Below are positions 1-9,439 of a stretch of DNA of 64,000 bases, piece after piece (positions within the stretch are counted from its first letter, which is position 1; the number at the start of each line of letters is the position of its first letter). The DNA is taken from contig SEMN01000063.1 of assembly GCA_005408345.1 (NCBI GenBank), positions 1,426,001 to 1,490,000 of the forward strand, written 5' to 3'. The notes beneath the pieces are model-generated. The model did not search any database and was not told the DNA's origin. It was given only the letters and a program-made list of their open reading frames with translations. This stretch comes from Macquaria australasica (taxonomy: Eukaryota; Chordata; Actinopteri; Centrarchiformes; Percichthyidae). A program made the position numbers and the translations under genes.

Positions 1-606
1 TTCCCATAATGGTTCAGTTTAAAACGTTCACCTCAAATATGTCTTTTGAAATGCTGGCATATTTAAAATATACTTACATTGTTGTGACAGAAATCTGTTC
101 ATTATGGGGACTTACCTACTGTATTTGAGAATGCAAGGCTGGTCCCTTAGAGTAAGTCTCCAGGGAATGAAGCAAGTTAATGCAACGTCCTCCTAAGTGA
201 CTAAAACAACTTAATGTGAATATGTGTGTGTATGACAAAGAGAAAAGAGAGTGTTCTACACTTTGGCATGGATACTTACAACAGAATCTTGGTTTAAAGT
301 GCACAAAGATATTAGTAAGACACTGCTTCTTATTTGTGAGTTGTGAGAGAAGGAACAGAGTTCTCTGCATGATGTGAAACATGAGAAAGCTGCATTGGAC
401 TAGTAGCTTGTTCATTCCAGATAGTGCTGTGGAATGCACTTACTTGACAACAAAACTGTGGGTCACTTGTGAAGTGTTGTAATCAGGAAGCATCTTACTT
501 TTTTGCCCTCATAATGCCTTTTTCAGAGCCAGAGAATCCAGTTTCAGGTTTTATCTTGAGCTGACGAGGATCTTAAAGCAGACCTGTGAGAGCACCTGCA
601 AAAGAC

Positions 607-1774
607 ATGTCACACAGTGAGTAATTCTTTTCTAAAAGTTGTGTTTTCCTACATATTCAATACTATGAATTGCTAATTAATTTCATTTGCAGTACAAGGA
701 TTTACTACTGTAACTTTTCAAGCCTTACAATGGTAGCCACTGTAAGGCTTGAAAAGTTACAGATGCAATTGGGTTGCAGTCAATTTATTACAAAAATTGT
801 AACAGTTACTGTTAAAAACATAGTAATCATATTGTTACTTGGTTTGTAAAGTCAAAATGATTACACGTCACTGACAAATCATGTGTTGTTTGGCAGACAG
901 CATGAGGCAGATGATGGTGGTCATATCCACAGTGGAGCAATGGCTCTCCCTGAAGTCTCTGTTGCAGGATAGCTCTGGGGATAAAAATCTCAAGTTAACC
1001 TTTAGTTCTCTGGGATCAAATCAAGTCTGTGACTTGACACTGGATGGTCGCCTGATCAGCTTGCATTATGCAGATCTGAAACAAGACATGACAGAAGAGG
1101 GCATCAGCCAGGCAATAGATGGCTGCTTTAAGTCTTGTACAGATGGAATCAGTGCATTTCTGCTGCTGATCCAAGGTGGACATTATACAAAGAGGGAAAG
1201 AAGAATGATAGAGATACTGCAGGCACACTTTGGAGTTGAAGCTTTGAAATACCTGGTAGTGCTCTCTCTGGAAGATGGAAAGGTTGCTGACACATTGGAC
1301 GACGTCTTCCTGGAGTTGATAAACACGTGCGACGGGAGATATTGCCGAATCACATCATCTGCAGCAGGTGACGAACTGTGCGCTCCACTCGAGATGGTCA
1401 ACTACATGCTGAATGAAAACAGTGCGACTGGCTACACGGAAAGCATGCTGACTGAAGCTAAGAAAAGGAGTACAGAAGATTCATCCATGAAGATGCTGAA
1501 ACAGAAGGTACAAGAGGCCCAGGAGAAAGAGCAGGCCTTCAAGCAACTGGTTCAACAACAGGAGGAGAGAAGAGCCAAAAAAATGGAGAAGCTGAAGGTG
1601 AAACACGCTGAGGAAAGAAAGAAGGAGGCAGCTGAAAAAAAGCAATATGAGACAAAAAGAAAGAGCCTGGAGGAGGCTGTGACCAGCCACAGAGCCATGT
1701 TGCAGCTCCAGATGAGTGCCACTGATGGTAAGACTCATTTTTCAGTTGCTTCTATTGTTTTAAATCAGCATTAG
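607..1774 (+). CDS. GIMAP-family (AIG1) protein with degenerate GTPase domain
   Basis: GIMAPs are GTPases of the immune system that act on intracellular membranes. My model: a short first coding exon 607-616 (Met-Ser-His plus one base, then donor GTGAGT at 617), acceptor TTTGGCAG ending at 896, and a large exon 897-1727 with donor GTAAGA at 1728. Reading on past that donor gives a stop at 1772-1774. An AATAAA at 2135-2140 could end such a transcript. The large exon resembles the AIG1 fold: FLLLIQGG, a stretch HYTKRERRMIEILQAHFG and ITSS. However, the P-loop is absent, the GRxLxxxDTPG position reads GRLISLHYADLKQD and the RxD position reads SLEDGK. Residues from about 200 to 275 are Lys/Glu/Gln-rich and predicted coiled coil. 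The family call is strong. The first exon, the true 3' end and whether the gene is expressed are inference. It may be one domain of a longer GIMAP8-like protein. Confidence 0.72.
708..762. repeat. near-perfect inverted repeat (hairpin)
   Basis: Two 22-base arms, 708-729 and 741-762, are exact reverse complements. The 11-base centre (730-740) can add a TGG/CCA pairing around a three-base loop. It lies in the putative first intron of the GIMAP gene. It could be a miniature foldback element or a structured RNA. Confidence 0.85.
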
Positions 1775-2283
1775 TACTGTTCTGTACATCTGTGTTACTG
1801 GAACAGGGCCATGTGATTTTCTAGGTCACCTTTTATTTCACACGGGACACTTTAGAAAAAGATTTTATTTAGAAAATTGTCCACTTTCAGAAAATTTCTC
1901 ACAACATGAAAGTACTGTACATTTTTCCTGAACTGAATTTTCAGACATTCTGATGCAGCAGCTTCTCCCACTAGGGGGGGATACAGTTACACATTGATAT
2001 GGGAATTCATCACTCATTATCTACACTATAAAATATCTAATATTCAGTTTTACACCTCTGTAATACAAAATGGTTAAAAAATCGTCATACTTTAACCCCA
2101 ACACTACAAATGACGCATTAAAAGTTATAAATACAATAAAAATGCTATAGAGATAGCTAAATATGGGTTTACAAGTCAGTGAGTATTGTTATTTTCTACC
2201 TTTTGTTAAAATATTTTATTTTCTAATCTTTCTGAAAGTGATTTCAATCAGCCGGTTTGCTTTTCTTTCTTGGCTTTAAATTG

Positions 2284-2994
2284 ATGACACGAAGAAGATA
2301 TCAGCCATCCTGTTGGGTCTCTCTGGCAGCGGGAAGTCTTCTGCTCTAGATCTAATTCTAGCGTGAGCAGGTAATCAATACTCAATTAATAAGTCTAGTC
2401 ATGAACTCCTTCAGCCCACCTTGTCTTGTGAGAGAAAGGAGGTGTTTGCAGCAGGGAGGCAACTCATTCTGGTGGACACCCCTGAGCTGTGGGATGAGGA
2501 CGGGGTGGAAAATCTGGAGCTGGTTAAGAACTGCTTGGCATTGTCCTTACCTGGCCCCCACGTCTTCCTGCTGGTGCTCCAAGTGGTGGCGCTTCACCCA
2601 GGGCAAGTGCAAGATGTTCAGGCACCTGCAGAGGATCCTTGGACAAGACTTTGCAGAGCACGCCATCGTCCTCTTTGTTCGCTTTGATGGCAACCAGCAC
2701 AGCCCCCAGAGGATCAACGACTATGTGGCGGGAACCCATGCAACCCTCCAGGGTCTCCTCCAGAAGTGTGGGAGCCGTTATTATGAGCTGAATGTTACAA
2801 AATCCCAGAATGCTCTGAGCTACCCTCAGGTGAAAGACCTGCTCTCAGGAATCAACAAACTGGTAGCTTCACACGGAGGCCGCTCCTACTCAATGAAGAG
2901 ATTTTCCGTGCAGGAGCTGCAGGAGTGGAAGAAATGTATTGAGGAGAGAAAGGAGGGAGCTTTGGAAGTGAACTACTTATTAAGAGATGCTTGA
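2284..2994 (+). pseudogene. decayed GIMAP/AIG1 GTPase exon
   Basis: This exon encodes a second AIG1 GTPase domain. In one frame from 2283 it reads KKISAILLGLSGSGKSSALD (P-loop GLSGSGKS), then TLSCERKEVF and the G3-like VDTPELWD. After a shift of one base near 2585-2600 it continues in the next frame as ILGQDFAEHAIVLFVRFDG, with the RxD motif, and runs to a stop at 2992-2994. An in-frame TGA at 2364-2366 directly follows the P-loop helix and would be an Arg codon if it were CGA. The base pair where the splice acceptor should lie (2282-2283) reads TG, not AG, and a TAA at 2277 blocks upstream extension in frame. The phase would fit the donor at 1728. An AATAAA follows at 3026-3031. The three lesions together indicate a pseudogene, unless assembly errors explain them. 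Confidence 0.7.
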
Positions 2995-4284
2995 TTTCTA
3001 TACTCACAGACAGGGGGGTGAACACAATAAATGCAACACCCTTACAATGTGATAAAATCCATTACAACAGGTCTGCAATTAATATTATTAGTTTACTTTT
3101 GTTAAAATGGTGTCTAAAAGAGTTTATTCAGCTATGTGCAATCAGTTCTGCCAGGATTTTGCACTAAAATGAATTACTTTGCAAATGTATTGCTTTTATA
3201 TATTTTATGGTTTGCTTGCAGAAAATTGCCACTGGGACACTCTATATGAGTGAATTTCACAAAATCTCAAACCATTGCAATTTAAGGGGAATTGCTCCAT
3301 ATATTTGTTTTTATGTAAACAACAGTATATTTATACTAGACATAAATTCATGAAATGCAAATGAAAAAAAAAGATTTATGCCCAACTGACACAGCAAATC
3401 ATTATATTATTATTTTGTTATTCAATTGTAAATGTGAATATAAAAAACATTGGTGGTAGTGTGGGGATTTTCCAAGCTAAACAGAAAACACATCAGGAAT
3501 TATTAATGTCTTTGTTTATCTACACAGTACGGAGACCCCTAAAGGTCATGCATGGAGCAGAGAGGGGAGGAAAAGAAGAGGTACAGCTGCAGATTTTATT
3601 TACTTTTGCACTTTCCCATTGGTATGAGGGCTTATCTGACAAGTTTATGACATCTGCTTGTTGATATCTTGATTGCCTAACAGTTGCATCCTTAAACACC
3701 ATAATTCAGATGCACTCAGTTGCCAACAAACTGACATAACTGCATAAAAACAAGACTGATGAAAAATGTTTGTTTAAATTTCATTATAGCAGTTATTGTG
3801 TAACTCTTAAATGGTTTCTGTTCAATCTATGATGTAGTATGCTATAATACAATTTAACATGTTAATGATGGTTTTTGTTATTTGCAGTTAGTCTGCTCCA
3901 TAACTGTTCATCTTTGTACTCATAACAATCATATATACGGTTCAAGGAACCTTTTATGTTTATTATTTATCTCCCCACATCTCTCTTTGTTATTCTATCT
4001 GACGCTTATTGTAAAAGATATTAAACAACTCAAGACACATGTGACATCTGAATGTGATAAACTGCACTTTATTGATTCCTTTACAAAGTGATTTGATCTC
4101 TTTCTGTCTCTAGAGGCCATGCATTAGTTGCTAATGAGAAAGGACTGCTTCTGTCCAACATATAAACACATTAGCTTAATATCCAGGTAGAATAATCAGT
4201 GAGTCAGTAGAAGCAGGACTGTGGCTGATGGCTGCCGCCAAAAACTGTAATGTGCTAATAGGCTAACTGTATTGCCTGCTCTTC
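2995..4284. other. non-coding interval between GIMAP remnant and protease
   Basis: This is AT-rich sequence with no coding frame I can support. It would contain the end of the GIMAP transcript on the + strand and any longer 3' UTR of the protease on the - strand. Nothing else was recognised. Confidence 0.5.
3026..3031 (+). terminator. poly(A) signal after the GIMAP pseudogene
   Basis: A canonical AATAAA lies about 30 bases after the stop at 2994. It is a plausible remnant of the 3' end of the gene. Confidence 0.4.
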
Positions 4285-4290
4285 TTTATT
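4285..4290 (-). terminator. poly(A) signal overlapping the protease stop codon
   Basis: On the - strand the stop TAA at 4292-4290 overlaps AATAAA at 4290-4285. If it is used, the 3' UTR would be only a few tens of bases. Another AATAAA near 4066-4072 on the same strand could be used instead. Confidence 0.4.
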
Positions 4291-6816
4291 TAACTGCTCT
4301 GGTCGTCTGTTGCAGTGGGCTGCAGGGCCATGGTGCTGTCAATCCACTCAGTGTAGTGGGAGATGATAGTGTAAATTCCAGGCTTTTTGATTTGACCACA
4401 CTTCTTTCCTCCATTGGAAGTGATGCCCACTGCAATGCCATTGTAGAGCAGAGGACCTCCAGAGTCACCCTGAAAGACAGCAAAAAGACAAGCAGGGCAT
4501 GTGACAAAGTATGGTGAGTCCGGTTTGCAGCGAGCACTGAATGAAAATAAAAGGTAACTTTTTTTACACACCTACATATCATGTAACAAGAGCCTACAGC
4601 CACGCTAGCAGCTCTGTGAGGCCGTACTTAGGCACAGCAGTGCTTTGAGCTAACGTCAGCATGTTAGCAGGTATCATGTTTACAATGTTCACCATCTTAG
4701 TTTAGTGTGTTAGAATGCTAACATTAGTACTATAAACAAGGAGATAAGATCAGAGACATATCTAAGACGGGCAAGTCCAGGTTTCTCTGGACACAGTGTG
4801 TGATAACTGTTGTCAGGGAGGCCGTGTGCTAATAGCAACATTAGTCGGTTTTGCCATAAAGTCCCTGAAGCTTTAATCACAGAAAGAAAGAAGAAAACCC
4901 ATTTGTGTACTTTTCGAGACTGAAATCATAACCAAGGTTGTCTAAATTTACACAAACAGATAACTGAGGTTGTGCTATTTTTAATATATACAAATATACA
5001 TTACTTTGCTCATGGTCATCCTAACTCGACATTGTCTATCCCATTTGTTGACAACCATTTATATTTAATAAAAGAGAAGGAACTAAAACTTACATCACAA
5101 CTGTCTTCTTTCTTATGTGGTTGATCACAGGGGTCTGGGCATATTTTATGTGCACACATCATGTTATTGGTGAACTTTCTGCCAAAGTAGTCGCCGCGTC
5201 TGCACCGAGCCGGGTTGATCACCTCAAGGACCACCTCTTTGAGCTTGTCTGGTCTGGACTCCAGGTTATCGATGGATCCCCAGCCGGCTGTGTCGACCTC
5301 CGCATCTGGGTCGGGGTTTGTGCCACCTGCTCGCAGGAATTCCACTGCTTTAACAGCTTCAGAGATGTTGAATGGACGATCCAACTGTAAAAATCACACA
5401 GAAATTCCAAAACTGATTGTTTCGTTTAACTTTTTGATAGGCTCCTTCTCTAGATCTAGAGTTTAGAGTGCTGTTGTTGACTTGTTCCCAAAAACATACC
5501 AGTTTACATTTCAGAATACGGTACCACTGACACAAAAAAATACACTTACCTTAATTAAAGCAATGTCATTGTCATAATTTGATGGGTTGAAGTCTGGGTG
5601 ATTGTAAAGTTCCAAAATATCAAATGTCTGCTTTGTTTCTTCAGCTTCACTCAGAGAATGGACACCCAACACTACTTTCCTTCCATTTGGCCTGCGAAAA
5701 GAGCCCAATGATATTGTAGTATTGAATAATATTCAAAACGTACTATTATATCATAACACACATTTCCCTTTTCTATTAAATAAACATTATAATCACAAAA
5801 AGGGGATGCAGATTGAAAAATGGCATGTTTTGTTCCACAATATAAAATATCCAGCCCTTGACAAAGAATGACACATACTCCAACAAAATTATTAACTAGA
5901 GTTAATGAATGAAATCATTCATGAGAACAGAACAAATACATAAGATAATATTGCCCAAAAAACACAAACAAAACCTGACCTACATCAGCTCAGACAACAT
6001 CTACATGTGGAGAATCACAGTTGAAGTAAATATTTTAAGTAAAACTTGTGCTGTCCTCTGGGACCAAATATAATGTTTTTTGATCTTGTACATTCTGTTT
6101 CCCACCTAACAGACTACATTTATCATGGTTAGAAGAAGGCTGCCTCACCCTGTTGGCATACAGTGTACTGCAGTCATCACCCACTGATCTGCAATCACAA
6201 ACCCTCCACACTCATGTTTCATGTTCTCTCCTTCTGGCACCTGGATGGAGGCCATGTAGGGCCGAGAGTGTGGAGCTGCCTCTCTGCCACCAATTATACC
6301 CTCACCTGAAATGATCAAAACACATAACCAGAAAGAAAATTGTTAAAATAAACTATTATTTCTGGTTGTATACAGTAATACTTGTGTGAATACACAAGGA
6401 GTATTGCATGGAAATGTACAAAGTCACACTGCCCTAAGTATTTAGAGGATTATTGGCAAAGTATTTTCATAATAATGGGGCATTTTAGCATTTCATGTCA
6501 AAGAAACTTAATTATCCAAATTTATCAGTAAATACAACCATCTAAGTGAAAGAAAATACAATAATGAGCAAATAATGAAGTTGAAGGTAACAGTATAAGA
6601 TGGGTACCAGTTTAGATTTGCAGAAAATACAATAATAATACAGTGAAAATAATACAATAAAAATTTAAACCAATCGATACAAATTACTAAGAAGACAAAT
6701 CTAAATAGATGAATCATTAGTTATTAAAGAAACAATGCCAGCATAAACTCACTGTGTGAAATGAGGGCAAAAACAAACACAGCAGCAGCCACGAGAACGC
6801 CTTTCTCTGACACCAT
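4290..6816 (-). CDS. cfd: complement factor D-like serine protease
   Basis: Factor D is the secreted protease that cleaves factor B in the alternative complement pathway. Exons on the - strand: 6816-6753, 6305-6149, 5691-5550, 5384-5094 and 4469-4290, all with GT-AG borders and compatible phases, giving 277 residues. Residues 1-20 are a hydrophobic signal peptide. The mature N-terminus should be IIGGREAAPHSRPYMAS (from residue 25). The catalytic triad is His69 (TAVHC), Asp116 (DNDIALIK) and Ser221 (GDSGGP). Asp215, six residues before Ser221, is the trypsin-like S1 residue. The stretch GVHSLSEAEE, RPDKLKEVVL and KKCGQIKKPGIYT resemble factor D more than other families I compared. Oddities: no basic residue precedes IIGG, both cysteines of the disulfide equivalent to chymotrypsin 136-201 are missing, and two extra cysteines (203, 207) follow Cys198. 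The alternative is another granzyme-like protease. Confidence in a functional protease is higher than in the name. Confidence 0.82.
4593..4740 (-). repeat. dispersed teleost repeat, fragment (copy A)
   Basis: This copy lies in the last intron of the protease gene, in reverse orientation. Its reverse complement shares long stretches with 20270-20415 (for example gtgaacattgtaaaca and atacctgctgaacatc-like text) and, more weakly, with 32870-32975. Family name not assigned. Confidence 0.7.
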
Positions 6817-6852
6817 GATGTCGGTTTAACTACGCCAAAACTAGCCGTGGTC

Positions 6853-6859
6853 TTTTAAA
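6853..6859 (-). promoter_or_regulatory. TATA-like box upstream of cfd
   Basis: On the - strand TTTAAAA lies about 40 bases upstream of the start codon at 6816. If it positions transcription, the 5' UTR would be very short. A pyrimidine-rich stretch ending in CAG just upstream is an alternative reading as a splice acceptor. Confidence 0.25.
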
Positions 6860-6860
6860 G

Positions 6861-9119
6861 GCCCCCATCTGAAAGAAAGGAAACATAAATCAAGTAGATA
6901 TGGTGCAAGACACGAGAGGGAGTCTGGCAATCCTCCAGCTCCCCGCTTCCTGGAATGAAAAACAGGAAAGAAAACAACATGTTCACTGACATCTTTTACT
7001 TAGATAGATACTCTTCTTCTGTAACTTCTTTATATTTTAATTCTATATATTTCTCAACAATAATTCTTGTCATTTAGTGGATCTTTCACACCATACGTTT
7101 CATGCTCAGCTGTATGTTCCTTCACATCACTCACTTCTGCCTCACTTCTGGGTGAAGTTGTTTTTCAGAAAGAAGATAAACACATTTCTTTGCTACAGAC
7201 ACATACGCTTGTTTGCTTCCAAAGTGTGTACATTTGTTGACACCAGCAGAACAGAAATGGTGCAGAAAGTTTGACAGTTTGATGTTTTCAGGTTACATAA
7301 TGCGGATTGGATGTGGATGAACCCCTCCACCTTCCCTAAATCCAGCAGGAAAACATGAAACACAGTCCATCTGGAACAAGTAAGCACATTTGACATATTT
7401 TGCAGTTACAGCAGGTCACAGAATCTTAACTATCGAATGATAAGTTTGTCTATTGCACTGTATGTTGTGCACACACCTTCCTGTAAATAATTAATTGAGA
7501 CAGATTATTCAGCATGTCATTGATATAATTTTACAAGAAGTGAAAAATACTGTATATTGGATGTTTTAGCATCTTGGATGAGACCTCAAAATACAGGCTG
7601 CTGCTGATTCTCTTTTTGACTCATCAAAAGGTAATATAACTTATTCAGCATTATTTGCAAACATATTGGGTCAGTGCAGAGGCAGCAGCACCCGAGCAGA
7701 GATACTGTAGGTGATATAAGGGAATTTTCTCACTGTCTTCAGCACCTTCTGACAAAGAGGAAAATGCCCAGACATGAACAGAACCAGACAGCAGACATTA
7801 CCCCCCTCCAGGCTTATTTCACCGGGACCCCGGAACATCCAGAGAGGGAACCTCATCTTCCTATCTGAACCCACCAAAGAACACACAGATGCAGATAAAA
7901 TATATTTTTCAAACATGATGCTGAGATGCAAAAGCTAATTTTGCAACAGAACCTAATTATTCTCTGTATCAGAGACGATGCAGCTCATAAAGCTCTCAAC
8001 TCAGCTGAAGCACAACCGCTAACATGTCTCTTAGTTCAGGTCAGGATGTCACTTGCCAAAGGGTTTTATATGCAGTGTCTAAGCTCTCACACTGGTAAGA
8101 CTATAATTGTAGTATTGTGAACAATTCCCACTATGTCTTGAAATAAACATTACACCCTTACTTCCACCTGTCTTTACCTTTTGTCTTTTAACTTGGCATC
8201 AGTTTGATGTTACTTGTCCAGACAAACTGTGCTTCTTGCACAGAACTCAACCCATGGATTTGTTTCTGCTTCCAGAGCAGCTCTGAGAAATGTTTGTTTA
8301 ACTGAGACTCCTGCTGGCTGGTGTTTGGACAGATTAATCCCGCTGTGAACTTGCAAAGAAATATTTCCCTCGGTCTGGAACTTTTCTGTCTGGCTGATTA
8401 TATTTGGGGTGGAGGTACAGGGGAAGAGAGATTTAGAAGTCAAATATTTTATCCAGGGAAATGTACCAATGTTGTTTTGTTTCAGCAAAGGTCTGTGATT
8501 AGTTTATATTGGATGTCCTGTCAACCTTTACTTTTTTCCCACCGCCACCACATTGTGCAGCATGTACCTGTGTTTTTTGATGTACTGCGTATAGATTGAA
8601 TAAGTCTCTGTGTTGCTTTGCTCCAAAGAAAATACACAGCACTTTCAAAAAATGAACTCTGTGCTCTTAATGAACGTGTTGTACGTTTTCATACATAATA
8701 TTTTCAGACTCTTTAGTTTCTGGTGGGTTTGGAGACCATCCCATAATCATAATGTCACATGTTTGGAAGCTCTGATGTGTCCAGTCAAAATGTTGTTGGG
8801 CAGGAAGTGTAGCTGCTGTACCTACGACTGTATAAGAGCGCCATCTACAATAAATGGCTTCCTGGTTCAGTGTGATATAAATGTATCTGGTCTGAGTTTC
8901 CTTCATGCACAGATGCTACTGTAAATTGTCACTAATCTAGAAAAACCACGTAAAGGAATTGAAGAAACTTTGACAGCATAATCATAAAATGTAGTTCAGT
9001 GTGATTAAATTTCAGTCATGTCAAAAAATTTTAAGTAGAAATTATGTTAGAGTTAGAGTATAGGTTGTAGACTTTATAAGCAAACAGCTTTTTCTTTCTC
9101 TCTGCTGTACTCAGGTCTC
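6861..9119. other. non-coding interval upstream of cfd
   Basis: There is no supportable gene. Several open frames of 64-104 codons occur on both strands, but none has recognisable domains or neighbouring splice partners. It would hold the cfd promoter region at its left end. Confidence 0.5.
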
Positions 9120-9175
9120 TCTTGCAAAAGAGAGCTTGATCTCAGTGAGACTACCTGATTAAATAAAGGTTATAT
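9110..9175 (+). repeat. LINE/SINE 3' tail-like fragment
   Basis: The text resembles a common teleost retroposon end: ctcttgcaaaagagagc followed by ttgatctcagtgagac and a terminal aaataaagg. Identification is from memory of this motif only. Confidence 0.4.
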
Positions 9176-9225
9176 TGACCCATGTAAATATTCAAATATT
9201 ATTCACTTATATCATAAACATTAAT

Positions 9226-9437
9226 ATTCATAAATGTTGAATTGTTTGTTTTCCTGTAGAAAAATTTGACATTCATGCTTGCTCAGGTGATCTCCTGTGT
9301 ATTGACTAAAAGACCCTCTATATTACACTATAACTGTAATTAAATAATTGGAACTGTACCAACTGAACACTGTCCGTGTTCTTCCTAAAATTAGTAACAA
9401 ATTACATAGTTATTTCCAGGAAACTTCCTTGGAAAAC
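9226..9437 (+). repeat. dispersed repeat, copy 1
   Basis: It aligns by eye to 39124-39352 in the same orientation. Shared blocks include ccaactgaacactgtcc, a TAATTAAATAATTGGAA-like segment, and ttccaggaaacttc/ttctgggaaacttc. Family unknown. Confidence 0.75.
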
Positions 9438-9439
9438 AA

